A stretch of DNA of 43,698 bases from Oligoflexia bacterium (GCA_019694515.1 JAIBBU010000026.1:1-43698); one strand, 5' to 3'; counted from the stretch's first letter, positions 1 through 8,046 are shown. Program-made: numbers and translations. The notes: generated by a model not told the origin, from the sequence alone.

Positions 1-2
1 AA

Positions 3-200
3 GTAGCGGCCTTAGTGTCGCAATCTGTACTTCTAAGGGATCGGTTGTCATTACGGCTGAAACACTCACGTTATACGGGTTGCGTGCCTAAGTGGCTAAT
101 TCTCGACGAGAACGTAATCGGGATCAACCGAAACCAAGACCACCATGACGCCGAATTGCCAATTCAAGCCAGTATCGTACAGATTCCGATAGAATGTTGA
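3..200 (+). CDS. possible 3' end of a gene cut by the window edge
   Basis: A frame is open from the first bases of the window to a TGA at 198-200, giving about 65 residues that end in IVQIPIEC. A GTG at 15 could start it, but the frame stays open to the left, so it may be the C-terminus of a longer gene. I do not recognise the sequence and see no ribosome binding site before the GTG. Codon choice is not strikingly gene-like. It could equally be chance open frame. Confidence 0.22.
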   Translation, partial: VAALVSQSVLLRDRLSLRLKHSRYTGCVPKWLILDENVIGINRNQDHHDAELPIQASIVQIPIEC

Positions 201-432
201 GCCAAGCGCCGTTGGAAAATAAGAATTTCGTGTTAGCCCCAGAGACTATAGCATCTTTGAGCGTTTCTCCCACGATCTAGATCATGCCCGTTATGGTCGG
301 GACCCGGTTATTTCGCAGAGGAAGAGAGGTGCACGGGGCTTGTTGCGGCCCATAATCAAGGTCTTCCGCTCGTTTCGGCTGACGTCTGCCAAATCGCCTT
401 TCGGAGAGAGCTGCCTCTGATGGTCGGCGTGC
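201..432. other. stretch with no supported gene
   Basis: No coding frame or RNA gene is convincing here. A minus-strand open frame over 277-471 is Arg/Pro-rich with no family resemblance and is treated as chance. Confidence 0.4.
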
Positions 433-642
433 ATGAAAAAGCCGCGGTTCATTTACTGCGCGACGGCGCATTCACTGCTTAATGTTTGGTTGTTCGGTAT
501 CGCCAAAACGGGAAAGTTCAGCGGGTCTCCCGAGATGCTACCGCGATTCATCGTCAGCGATCTGAAAACGATCTTGATACCGGCCCAGCAGAGAGTTTGG
601 GGAGAATTAAATCGTCTGCGCCAAGATTTGCCCCGCTTCTAA
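433..642 (+). CDS. small hypothetical protein, doubtful
   Basis: An ATG-initiated frame of 69 codons runs to TAA at 640-642. The C-terminal half (QQRVWGELNRLRQDLPRF) is amphipathic and looks more protein-like than the N-terminal half. No clear Shine-Dalgarno precedes the ATG and I recognise no family. It may be a small gene, a decayed gene remnant or a chance frame; the following minus-strand gene ends 14 nt away, convergently. Confidence 0.22.
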   Translation: MKKPRFIYCATAHSLLNVWLFGIAKTGKFSGSPEMLPRFIVSDLKTILIPAQQRVWGELNRLRQDLPRF

Positions 643-655
643 CGCGCGCAGTGAC

Positions 656-1279
656 CTAGCGAAGTTTATTGTCGAAACCCCAAGCCTTTGGATGGGAGTC
701 CTTGGCGTTAGGGGGCAGTGGCGGTCGGCTGTAAGTATTGCGATCGGCGCGCGGCCCGATCAACATCGAAGGCCACTCCAGAACCCGCACGCCAGCCAAC
801 TCAAAGCGCGCTTTCGTTTCAGGGCTAAGCTCGCTTGCTGCGCCAATCACTAGCAGTGTCGATCGCATCGGCTGCCCGTCAATATTACAAGCAGAAAGAG
901 CATCGCAGGTCCGAGCCACATCGATTGTGCCATCGGCTGCAAAGAGGGCGCGCTTCGAATCCAGGAAGACATGCAAAACGCGGATATGTTTGGTAGCTGC
1001 GTCTCTGGCTGCTTCGGCGCCCGCTTCAAGCGAGCTACTTTGCAGCGCCTCATCAGACTCGCCAAGCTCCTTCAACTTACGAGCAACGGCATTGCCATGT
1101 CCGGAAATGATAAGATTCGTTCCGCGCAGCACCAGCGGCGGTTCGAACATGCGGGCCTGTTGCGGCATTGCCTCTGCCTGAGGTCTTAATCCATGTTCGC
1201 CGCCTTTAATCTCTTCGCCGACCCTGAATCTCTGACCCGGTTGCCACGGCTCCGGCTGCGGCGCTCGCGCTCTGCTCAT
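656..1279 (-). CDS. hypothetical protein, 207 aa
   Basis: I chose the ATG at 1279 (N-terminus MSRARAPQ) because an AGGAGG lies just upstream on the minus strand; a longer version from 1312 lacks such a site. The first 50 residues are rich in Pro, Gln and Arg and probably disordered. The middle has alternating strand-like (LRGTNLIISGHG, RVLHVFLD, STLLVIGAA, GVRVLEWPSML) and helical stretches that would fit an alpha/beta fold of about 130 residues. No catalytic motif or family is recognised. It stands alone between a doubtful small frame and hemN, which reads in the same direction upstream of it. Confidence 0.6.
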   Translation of the reverse strand: MSRARAPQPEPWQPGQRFRVGEEIKGGEHGLRPQAEAMPQQARMFEPPLVLRGTNLIISGHGNAVARKLKELGESDEALQSSSLEAGAEAARDAATKHIRVLHVFLDSKRALFAADGTIDVARTCDALSACNIDGQPMRSTLLVIGAASELSPETKARFELAGVRVLEWPSMLIGPRADRNTYSRPPLPPNAKDSHPKAWGFDNKLR

Positions 1280-1358
1280 ACTTCCTCCTGACGGTCTCCC
1301 GATGTAGTGCAAACACTATTATGCTGGAAATTTAGGAGAATGTCAGCTGTCGCAGGCT

Positions 1359-2735
1359 TTAAACACTAGCCGAGAAACGCTGGCCGGAAGGTGGTTGAGA
1401 CTGCAGATATTGATCGAAAACAGCGGCAATGCTGCGCAAAAAATAGCAGCCTGTCGGTGTGATGCGAATCAAATCCGGGGACAATTCAACTAGTCCATCG
1501 TTTTGCATTGGGATCAGCATCTGCTGTCCGGCTGCGAATATAGCAGCCACATTCTTGGTGTCGGGATAGGCCCGGCTCAGCTCGGCAAGAGCTAGTTTGC
1601 GATTACACATCAAAGATTCAATCGCCAAAGCTCGAATCTGATCCTCCTCCGTCCGGCTAATGATGCGGTGCGCCGGGAGCTTTCCCGTCCGCAATAGCTC
1701 GAAATATTGATCCAATTGCGCGGCGTTCTGAATCAAATAACTGCCCAGATCGGAGATAGCGGAGACTCCCAAGGCCAGGAGGTGATCTCCGGTAACGGTG
1801 GTGTACCCCATGAAATTGCGGCGCAGCGCCCCCCGGTCTAAGGCCCGGCTCAGCTCGTCCTCGGGCAGCGCAAAATGGTCGATTCCGATGTATCGGTAGC
1901 CCGCTGCCTGCAGGGTTGAAACGGCATCACTGATCAGTTCCAGCCGTTCAGCCGTTGTTGGCAGCGGGTGCCGATCAAAAACCTTCTGCACCTTCACCTT
2001 CCAGCGCACATGCGCATAACCATACACCGCCAGCCGTTCCGGCCGCAGACGTAGAACCTCTGCAATTGTTCGCGCAAAGCCTTCGCGAGTTTGCCCCGGA
2101 AGGCCGTAGATCAAATCAAAGTTGATACTCGTGCCGCTCTTGGATCGGATTCTTTCCACCGCATCGGATACGAGTTTTTCATCCTGAACACGATTGATTA
2201 GCTCCTGCACTTCGCGATCAAAGTCTTGCACTCCTAGACTGAAACGCCGGTAGCCCTGGTTATACCAGGTTTCGAACTGTTGCGAGGTGAATGTCCGGGG
2301 GTCGACCTCGACACTGCGCTCGCACATCGAGGCAAGTTTAAAGCGCTGCACAGTGCGATCGAGCCGCTCTAGCTGCGCGCAGTCCAGATAGCTCGGAGAG
2401 CCGCCGCCCAAATGAATCTGCACCACGGCGCTTTCGGGGGGCAGGAGCGGCAACAACCTTTGGGCCTCCTGGTCGAGGGCCTCAAGATAGCGCTCTTTCA
2501 AGCTCTCGTCGGAGGTGATGACTTTGTTGCAGGCGCAAAAATAGCAAAGGCTGCGGCAAAAGGGCAGGTGAATATAGAGCGAAATTCTGCGGCCCTGCCG
2601 GAGAGTGTTGCGATAGAGATCCGGCACCATCAGATCCGGCCCGATTTCCTTGAACTCCACCGCGGTAGGATAGCTAGTGTAGCGCGGTAAGTTCCCCGCA
2701 TATTTGACCTGTAATATCGAAAGGTCGGAGGTCAT
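1359..2735 (-). CDS. hemN: oxygen-independent coproporphyrinogen III oxidase (HemN)
   Basis: This radical-SAM enzyme decarboxylates coproporphyrinogen III to protoporphyrinogen IX in anaerobic haem synthesis in the cytoplasm. The 458 aa match the length of E. coli HemN. The N-terminal LPRYTSYPT and the cluster motif with C60, C64, C67 and C69 (HLPFCRSLCYFCACNK) are typical of true HemN rather than of HemW-like paralogues, and a GGGSPS segment follows. The ATG at 2735 has no strong Shine-Dalgarno. The gene is divergent from an Rrf2-type regulator, with a perfect inverted repeat and a promoter-like pair between them, so oxygen, nitric oxide or iron-sulfur control is likely (inference). Confidence 0.96.
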   Translation of the reverse strand: MTSDLSILQVKYAGNLPRYTSYPTAVEFKEIGPDLMVPDLYRNTLRQGRRISLYIHLPFCRSLCYFCACNKVITSDESLKERYLEALDQEAQRLLPLLPPESAVVQIHLGGGSPSYLDCAQLERLDRTVQRFKLASMCERSVEVDPRTFTSQQFETWYNQGYRRFSLGVQDFDREVQELINRVQDEKLVSDAVERIRSKSGTSINFDLIYGLPGQTREGFARTIAEVLRLRPERLAVYGYAHVRWKVKVQKVFDRHPLPTTAERLELISDAVSTLQAAGYRYIGIDHFALPEDELSRALDRGALRRNFMGYTTVTGDHLLALGVSAISDLGSYLIQNAAQLDQYFELLRTGKLPAHRIISRTEEDQIRALAIESLMCNRKLALAELSRAYPDTKNVAAIFAAGQQMLIPMQNDGLVELSPDLIRITPTGCYFLRSIAAVFDQYLQSQPPSGQRFSASV

Positions 2736-2774
2736 CAGTCTAACGTTCCAGAAATCGAATTTATGAACGCCTTA

Positions 2775-2802
2775 GTTATAACCTTCCTGAATAAAACAGG
2801 AA
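2775..2802 (-). promoter_or_regulatory. candidate hemN promoter
   Basis: On the minus strand TTCCTG (2797-2802) and TATAAC (2775-2780) are separated by 16 nt, about 40 nt before the hemN ATG. The -35 match is weak and the -10 match fair. The inverted repeat at 2784-2802 covers the -35 and spacer. Confidence 0.4.
2784..2802. promoter_or_regulatory. inverted repeat, candidate Rrf2 operator
   Basis: TTCCTG and CAGGAA form a perfect 6-bp inverted repeat around a 7-nt A/T spacer, in the region between divergent hemN and the rrf2-like gene. Dyad sites of this size are usual for dimeric Rrf2 regulators. The link to this regulator is inference from position. Confidence 0.45.
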
Positions 2803-2964
2803 AGCGCGGCTCTGTCAGGTCTGGTAATTCCCGAGGGTAAATGCAGCCACAGATTCAAGCGAAATTGCTGGAGGCTGCGATATAATCAATAACAGACTGA
2901 ATAATCTTTAATTCCCGATCTTGAATAGTAGCTTGGAGGCGCTATGATAGGGCGGTAGGTTTGA

Positions 2965-3369
2965 ATGCTTTCACCACAAAGTAAATACGCCCTGCGCGCC
3001 ATGATTTATCTGTCAAAGCACGGCGGCGACAAATTCCTGAGGGTGGAGCAGATCGCCCAAAGCACCAATCTTCCGGCACCTTTCCTTTCGAAGATTTTAA
3101 AGCAGCTGGTGCAGTCGAAAATCATTCTCAGTCGACGCGGTAAGAATGGCGGGGTGATGCTTAATCCGCAGTGTAGCGATCCAAGTTTTCATCATGTCTG
3201 CCTGGCAGTGGGGGAGCCTTTGTTGCATGCTGAATGTGTCTTATTCAAGCGTGCCTGCAACAAGCGCCGTCCCTGTGCTTTTCACCATAGCTGGTCGAAC
3301 ACCAAGGCGCGATTAATCGAGTTCTTGCAACGCACACGGTTAAGTTCTCATATTCGGAGGAGGTTATGA
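2965..3369 (+). CDS. Rrf2-family transcriptional regulator with iron-sulfur type cysteines
   Basis: A DNA-binding regulator of the Rrf2 family (IscR, NsrR, RsrR relatives), 134 aa. The N-terminal winged helix-turn-helix is recognisable: SPQSKYALRAMIYL, then the recognition region PAPFLSKILKQL and the wing SRRGKNGG. C91, C98 and C104 (C-x6-C-x5-C, followed by AFHH) fit the cluster-binding arrangement of Rrf2 sensors, so an Fe-S cluster sensing NO, oxygen or iron status is likely. A TATAAT lies at 2881-2886, about 80 nt upstream. The stop overlaps the ATG of the next gene (ATGA), so the two are translationally coupled. Divergent hemN is a plausible target. Confidence 0.9.
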   Translation: MLSPQSKYALRAMIYLSKHGGDKFLRVEQIAQSTNLPAPFLSKILKQLVQSKIILSRRGKNGGVMLNPQCSDPSFHHVCLAVGEPLLHAECVLFKRACNKRRPCAFHHSWSNTKARLIEFLQRTRLSSHIRRRL

Positions 3370-3863
3370 ATAATAGCGTGGAAAGTTCGGCCTGGATTGA
3401 AGCAGTCCGGCTGGAGTGTAATGGGAGTAGGGAGCCTATGAGGGATCAAGAATTCCGTGAGTTTTTCAAGGATAGCAGCTTTTTACATCACGATATGCAG
3501 GGGCTCTTGGCTACCACCACGTTGCGATTGGCGGTGGTGACCTTATTGTGGGATATGGTCAACGTCAATGAAGAACGGACGGCAGAGGAGTACGTGGCCT
3601 GCGTCAAGGCGATTGATCGGGAGTTTCACATCACGGATGAGGAAGCGGGGCGGTTGATCTCAGCGGTGGATTTATTGCGGGCTCGGCATCGTCAGCTAGA
3701 AGATGCGCTCGCTTTAATCAATCAAAGCTATAATGCAGCCCAGAAGAATAGGTTGATGCATGTGTTGATAGAGATTGCGAAGGCCGATGGGCACATTGAT
3801 GATGCCGAAAGCGAGTTTGCGGCCTATCTGCGGGATAAGCTTTTGCTAGTGGAGTTGAGTTGA
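3366..3863 (+). CDS. TerB-like helical protein
   Basis: A 165-aa, mostly helical protein resembling the tellurite-resistance TerB family, which binds metal ions and is often linked to stress functions. Visible family features are two related blocks, LAVVTLLWDMVNVNEERTAEE and LMHVLIEIAKADGHIDDAESE, the second with the usual acidic 'ADGxIDxxE' motif. The start is fixed by GGAGGAGG before the ATG at 3366, which overlaps the stop of the Rrf2 gene by 4 nt. Coupling to an Fe-S type regulator is unusual and suggests a shared stress response. It faces the next minus-strand gene, with only 8 nt between the stops. Confidence 0.75.
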   Translation: MNNSVESSAWIEAVRLECNGSREPMRDQEFREFFKDSSFLHHDMQGLLATTTLRLAVVTLLWDMVNVNEERTAEEYVACVKAIDREFHITDEEAGRLISAVDLLRARHRQLEDALALINQSYNAAQKNRLMHVLIEIAKADGHIDDAESEFAAYLRDKLLLVELS

Positions 3864-3871
3864 GCCAGCGC

Positions 3872-4915
3872 TCAGCGCGGCTGTTCCACGGCGCGCCCAG
3901 CACGCCATGTTCTTAGGCTGACCCTGAAGTCAGCCACCCGCTTAACCCAACGTCCAAATCCGAACTCCGGGTCCGCGGGCGCCGCGCTCAGTTTTTCAGA
4001 GATACATGCGACCGCCTTCTTCGGGCAGCCCGAGATGGCTGCATATAACTGCTTGATGTGCAGATACGCTAATCCTGCCGCTGAAATAGAAGCCAAAGTA
4101 TTCTCGGGATCGTGCGCCTTAACCTTTGAGAGAAAGGCCTCGGACAATTGAGGCAGCCCAAAAACAGTGGTCTTTTCCAGGAGGCCTGGAAAGCGTTCGA
4201 TCGCGGCGTCAGCCACGGCATCGTTTTGGGTCCCGACCAAAGGTCTCCAATTCAGCCGCTTGAGGGCCTGATACATGCGCAGCAGGTCGGGCTCAAAGGC
4301 GACATTCATTACTGCCTCCACGCCATGGGATTTGAGCAGCATGACTTGCGCAACTAGATCGTCGTCATGATTGTAGTTGCTTTCAATTAACTCAGGGTAC
4401 GCCTGCTTGAGTCCCTGTGCACATAAGTCCCCTGATTCAAAATTTAGTCTCAGAATTCCGGCCCGCTTTATCCCTTGGCTGCGCCAAAATTCGCCGATCG
4501 TTCTGCAGCCATCGACGTAATTCATGTAGCTCTTGAAGAGGTAGGGAGATAGCTCGAGCGGCGAGGCGGCTGCGGCCGAATACACCATCAGCACTTGCTT
4601 GGTTTTCGCAATCGGAGCAACCGCCACCGTAGGGGGAGTGAACTCGCAATAGACCGTATCAACCTGGTCGAATTCGATAAGCTTCCTAAATTCACTCACA
4701 GCATTCTTAGCATTGAGCTGATCGTCCCCGAAGATCAGCTCCAGAGCGCCGCCGGACTTTACGATTTCATCGCGCGCAATTTCGGCACCCAGCCGCGACT
4801 GTCTGCCCCATGAAGCCATGGCACCTGAGAGGTCTGTTAGTATCCCGATTTTGATCGGTTGCGCTTGCAACAACGCGGGCCAGATCCAAAGCAGTAGCAA
4901 TAAAATCCGGGCCAT
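3872..4915 (-). CDS. periplasmic ABC-type substrate-binding protein (LivJ-like)
   Basis: A 347-aa protein of the type I periplasmic-binding fold used for branched-chain amino acids, amides or urea. A signal peptide is clear (ARILLLLLWIWPALLQAQP, cleavage probably after QA). The mature start KIGILTDLSGAMASWG and the later GDDQLNAKNAVSEFRKLI are typical of this family. No permease or ATPase gene is next to it, so it may serve a distant transporter or act as a sensor. It starts 4 nt after the stop of the upstream CBS gene and is almost certainly co-transcribed with it. The ligand cannot be told from sequence. Confidence 0.88.
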   Translation of the reverse strand: MARILLLLLWIWPALLQAQPIKIGILTDLSGAMASWGRQSRLGAEIARDEIVKSGGALELIFGDDQLNAKNAVSEFRKLIEFDQVDTVYCEFTPPTVAVAPIAKTKQVLMVYSAAAASPLELSPYLFKSYMNYVDGCRTIGEFWRSQGIKRAGILRLNFESGDLCAQGLKQAYPELIESNYNHDDDLVAQVMLLKSHGVEAVMNVAFEPDLLRMYQALKRLNWRPLVGTQNDAVADAAIERFPGLLEKTTVFGLPQLSEAFLSKVKAHDPENTLASISAAGLAYLHIKQLYAAISGCPKKAVACISEKLSAAPADPEFGFGRWVKRVADFRVSLRTWRAGRAVEQPR

Positions 4916-4919
4916 GCTG

Positions 4920-5360
4920 CTATCCGAAAAGTCTGCTCAGGAACCCGCGGTGGCCTTTCGCAAAGTCTTTCCAGCAGGTGGCCAGCGCACGGCAAGCATC
5001 AATGGTGGTGAAGATCCCGACCGGCGTGTGTGCTCGTACTACTACAACGGCCTCCAGCCGGCGATCACTCATTACCTTCGCGACCTCGGTGATGGGCGTG
5101 CTCTCTGTAGCAGTGAATGATTCAAATAAACAGATATCCTTCACCAGCACCGTTCCATCAAAGTGCTCTTTGTACAATCTGCGTGCGAGTCCGATATCAC
5201 GGTCCGATAAGATGCCAACAACGGCGCTGCCGTCCACCACCGGGAGATGCCGAACATGGTGCATATTCATCACCTTCTCGGCTGTGCTGGCGGTCTCAAG
5301 TAGGTCGATCGTATAGGGATGCGGAGCCATGAAATCAGAGATCGGGGGTATCTCGCTCAT
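4920..5360 (-). CDS. CBS-domain pair protein
   Basis: A cytoplasmic 146-aa protein made almost entirely of two CBS motifs, which together bind adenosyl ligands (AMP, ATP, SAM). The first has MNMHHVRHLPVVDGSAVVGILSDRD, cut here only for reading; the second runs through ITEVAKVMSDRRLEAVVVV and ends PVGIFTTIDACRAL. No enzymatic domain is attached, so it is a stand-alone nucleotide sensor. Its stop is 4 nt before the ATG of the substrate-binding protein, which suggests a two-gene operon. Start ATG at 5360 has a weak ribosome binding site. Confidence 0.9.
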   Translation of the reverse strand: MSEIPPISDFMAPHPYTIDLLETASTAEKVMNMHHVRHLPVVDGSAVVGILSDRDIGLARRLYKEHFDGTVLVKDICLFESFTATESTPITEVAKVMSDRRLEAVVVVRAHTPVGIFTTIDACRALATCWKDFAKGHRGFLSRLFG

Positions 5361-5513
5361 AGCTACAATTGGTACTGCTTTAAGTCCGACTTGGGAAGGA
5401 CTTAACCGGGGAGAGGGCAGTTTGAGGGCGCCATCCCTTCCTTGTGATAGACCTACGGAAGCGCAGGACGAAATATTGCAATTTCTGTCATCCGCGGGCG
5501 CAGCTCGGAGAGC

Positions 5514-5966
5514 CTAGCTGGCCGTTTTATCCGTAACTGGGTCTGGAAAGCGGGCGCTAAGCCAGCCCTGCAAACTAATCCCATAATGATTCAAACGCTC
5601 TTTAAGCGCGGCGCGCTCAAGCGCATCTGCATCCGAGCTACCCAACTCCAGATCGGTCCAGCCTACATACTGCACCAATTCACCGACGGTTTCGGCTAGA
5701 AACGGCGCCGCTGTTACCCGTGCATGCAAACGCGGCGAAAGTTCCAGGATCTTGATCGGCATATCGCACCAGTGTGGCCGAAAGGGGCTTTTGATAGCTT
5801 GCAGCGCTCTGTCTGCCAGCATCTCTTGGCGCAGGTCCTCCAGTTGATCTGAGGTCACTTCAAGCCGGAGGTCGTCGCTGTTAGGAGCGGCGCGATACTC
5901 GGCACCTCCCGTAAGCAACATGGAGTCAAAGCTCTGTCGATCCGCGGAATCTACAATTTTCGTCAT
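5514..5966 (-). CDS. stand-alone protein resembling the RNA polymerase alpha C-terminal domain
   Basis: I chose the ATG at 5966 (150 aa); an upstream TTG at 5999 is possible. Residues 1-68 are unrecognised and acidic. Residues 70-137 read like the helix-hairpin-helix alpha-CTD: ILELSPRLHARV matches 'LELTVRSANCL', TVGELVQY matches 'YIGDLVQ', and the end ALKERLNHYGISLQGW matches 'SLTEIKDVLASRGLSL'. An Arg (R79) sits where the DNA-contacting Arg of alpha lies, but the 'LGKKSL' loop is replaced by SDADALE, so UP-element binding may be altered. No RNA polymerase or ribosomal genes are nearby. It may bind DNA or regulators; function is unknown. Confidence 0.68.
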   Translation of the reverse strand: MTKIVDSADRQSFDSMLLTGGAEYRAAPNSDDLRLEVTSDQLEDLRQEMLADRALQAIKSPFRPHWCDMPIKILELSPRLHARVTAAPFLAETVGELVQYVGWTDLELGSSDADALERAALKERLNHYGISLQGWLSARFPDPVTDKTAS

Positions 5967-6046
5967 ATGCACTCGCTTGAAAAGCTTGGGACCTTCCAAT
6001 TTTCGTCGAATTATGGGCGCTAATCAAGTTGACGAGCTGAGCGGTG

Positions 6047-6484
6047 CTATTTATTTTCCTGCGCCTGTCTAAATTCGCGCAGCGATCTCTCCAATTCATG
6101 AACTTCACGCTCTAGTTCTCCAACCTGCAGTCTGACAATAGCCGCCGAGAGCAGCCCTAAGAAGGTAAAGAATAGAGCGCCGCTTGTAAAAACCACAAAA
6201 ACAGCAAGAAATTTTCCCGCTGCAGTCATCGGGGTGACATCGCCGTATCCGACTGTGGTCATCGTAATAGCCGCCCACCACAGTGCATCGCCGTAATGGT
6301 GGACTGCTGGATTAGTCCCGCGTTCCACCAAGAGAAAAAGCAGCGCGCTGCTCAGCAGGATCGCATTGCCAAGGATCGTGATGACGGCGAAAACAGGATT
6401 GCGCAAAATGGCGGTGACTTCACGGGTGAAGAGGCGAAAACCAGCGCGCAAGAAACGGCTGGTACGGCGAAATCGGCGAATCAT
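6047..6484 (-). CDS. two-TM potassium channel
   Basis: An inner-membrane ion channel subunit of 145 aa. The first membrane helix spans roughly residues 31-54, a pore loop carries the selectivity filter TVGYGD at 77-82, and the second helix spans about 90-118. The C-terminus (VGELEREVHELERSLREF) is a heptad-like coiled coil that could hold the tetramer together in place of an RCK domain. The basic N-terminus (RRFRRTSRFLR) is expected to be cytoplasmic. It reads in the same direction as the alpha-CTD-like gene, 80 nt upstream of its ATG. No ligand-binding domain is present. Confidence 0.88.
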   Translation of the reverse strand: MIRRFRRTSRFLRAGFRLFTREVTAILRNPVFAVITILGNAILLSSALLFLLVERGTNPAVHHYGDALWWAAITMTTVGYGDVTPMTAAGKFLAVFVVFTSGALFFTFLGLLSAAIVRLQVGELEREVHELERSLREFRQAQENK

Positions 6485-6627
6485 ACAAAGCTACCGCCTG
6501 GAGGTTTGTCTGAATAGTTCCCTCTAGAGACTAACGCGACAGGCCGCCCCATAACCAGCGTGCAATTTTGCAGCAGTTGGCCGATTCGGAACGCGCTCTA
6601 TTCAGGCGCGTCTTGGCTGAGCCGCGC

Positions 6628-7764
6628 CTACCTAATCATAAAGGAACGGGCGACCTGATAGAGGTCTGAGTCTAGATTGACCGTGCGCGACCGGATTTTC
6701 CCCTGTGCGTCGAGCATCGAATCGAGGGTCACATAGCCCAAATTATCATATTCGCGGACAACCATAATCCCGCTCAATCCGGCTAGCAGATATTTCACCG
6801 CGCCGTGCCCGAGGAACTTGGTATATTCAATGTCAAAGGAGAAGGGAGGATGGCAGCGCAGCTCGTACCCTAAATTCTTCGAACTGATCATAATCTCCAG
6901 GCCGTTGGCGCGGCAGCGTTTCCTCAGCCGTGTAGCGATAATTTCACTCAACTCGATTTCGGCGTAACGCAGCCGGCCAATTTCGTCGCGTGGGCAATCC
7001 CGTAATTCTTCGACTCCGGAGCTGTCCAGCTTGTCGATGATGCCTTCTGCCAGCAGTGCAACGCCAAAATTCTTATCCAGAGTCTTAAGACGCTTAGCAA
7101 TGCTGGCGTAGATCTTTTCGACCACCGACTCGACTGCCACGTTCTGCTCGAACTCTTCGGGGATTAAGGTAATCGTGGCATCGGCAGCGAGACCCAGCCC
7201 CAGCGCCAGAGCGCCGGACTTGCGTCCCATCGATGTAATGATAAACCAACGGCCCGTGGTGCGGGCATCCACCGCGATAGTGTGCAGAATCCTGGTGCCG
7301 ACGGCGCGCGCTGTCTCAAAGCCGAAGCTTGGAAAGTTATTGGGCAGTTCGAGATCGTTATCGATCGTTTTAGGGAGATGGGCGACCTTCACTTCACTCT
7401 GTGTGCTGCTGATTAGGTGGCTCAGGTAAGCCGAACCTTCGCCGCCAATTACCACCAGCTTATCAATCGAATTGCTGCGCAATGTCCTGAAGATATTCTC
7501 CTTGTGTACTTCGGACCCCATGGGATTGAATCGTGAAGTGCCAAGAATAGAGCCTCCCGTCGACATATGTGGAACCACGTCAGGGATAGTGAGGCTTATT
7601 ACCGCATCCGCCTTCCCGGTGGCGACATCCTTAAAACCGTTCTTGAAGCCGCGTACACCGTAACCTAGGTTCTGCGCTTCAATTACGACGGAGGCCAGCA
7701 GCGAGTTTATACCGGGAGCGGGACCGCCGCTCACCACGATTCCAAAATTCCCCTTAGTTTCCAT
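6628..7764 (-). CDS. 6-phosphofructokinase, ATP or PPi type
   Basis: A glycolytic enzyme phosphorylating fructose 6-phosphate, 378 aa. Family motifs are clear: GGPAPGIN near the N-terminus, GGSILGTSR, the phosphoryl-donor loop GGEGS (107-111), the catalytic PKTIDND (131-137) and MGRKSGALALG. The donor loop has Gly110, as in ATP enzymes (PPi enzymes usually have Asp), but Lys132 replaces the Gly of classical ATP-PFK and is the residue found in PPi-type and atypical ATP enzymes. The phosphoryl donor is therefore uncertain. It stands alone, with no other glycolytic gene beside it; pgk lies 26 kb away. Confidence 0.92.
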   Translation of the reverse strand: METKGNFGIVVSGGPAPGINSLLASVVIEAQNLGYGVRGFKNGFKDVATGKADAVISLTIPDVVPHMSTGGSILGTSRFNPMGSEVHKENIFRTLRSNSIDKLVVIGGEGSAYLSHLISSTQSEVKVAHLPKTIDNDLELPNNFPSFGFETARAVGTRILHTIAVDARTTGRWFIITSMGRKSGALALGLGLAADATITLIPEEFEQNVAVESVVEKIYASIAKRLKTLDKNFGVALLAEGIIDKLDSSGVEELRDCPRDEIGRLRYAEIELSEIIATRLRKRCRANGLEIMISSKNLGYELRCHPPFSFDIEYTKFLGHGAVKYLLAGLSGIMVVREYDNLGYVTLDSMLDAQGKIRSRTVNLDSDLYQVARSFMIR

Positions 7765-7999
7765 TATACATCCATCATCAAACCTAATTATCTCCGGACC
7801 TCTCTATATTATCTCTGCTGCCTGTGAGCGTCCACCTGCGATACGCAAATCCACCGAGATTTTTTTGCGCGTCAAAGGGTATTATGGGTCAGCCGCAAAG
7901 GGATTGTCTAGAATCGCACTGGGCTGCGTCGATCCAATCAAAGCTTCAGCCCGGATTCCGGTGATAAGACTCGGCGCGCAGGGTTAATCAGCGTATGCC
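7765..7999. other. intergenic region, nothing recognised
   Basis: This gap lies between the start of phosphofructokinase and the end of the sulfotransferase, both on the minus strand. It should carry the phosphofructokinase promoter, but no clear hexamer pair is seen. A run of seven T follows CCGAGA near 7860 without a convincing stem. Confidence 0.4.
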
Positions 8000-8036
8000 G
8001 GCGCTAAACTTGAACTGCAAGTTCCGACATAGCGCC
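8000..8036. repeat. bipartite inverted repeat after the sulfotransferase gene
   Basis: Outer arms GGCGCTA (8000-8006) and TAGCGCC (8030-8036) and inner arms AACTTG (8007-8012) and CAAGTT (8018-8023) give 13 base pairs with a 5-nt loop and a 6-nt one-sided bulge. There is no T-tract, so it is not a standard terminator. It lies 11 nt past the sulfotransferase stop. Confidence 0.5.
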
Positions 8037-8046
8037 CCGAAGCAGC

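Noticed and set aside
277..471. 64-residue minus-strand frame
   Set aside because: Arg/Pro-rich, no ribosome binding site and no family resemblance.
738..1181. 147-residue plus-strand frame
   Set aside because: Antisense to the minus-strand hypothetical gene, which has AGGAGG before its start; the plus frame is Ser/Ala/Arg-rich as expected for a shadow.
8000..8036. integron attC site
   Set aside because: The bulged hairpin looks similar, but the required RYYYAAC and GTTRRRY boxes are not present.
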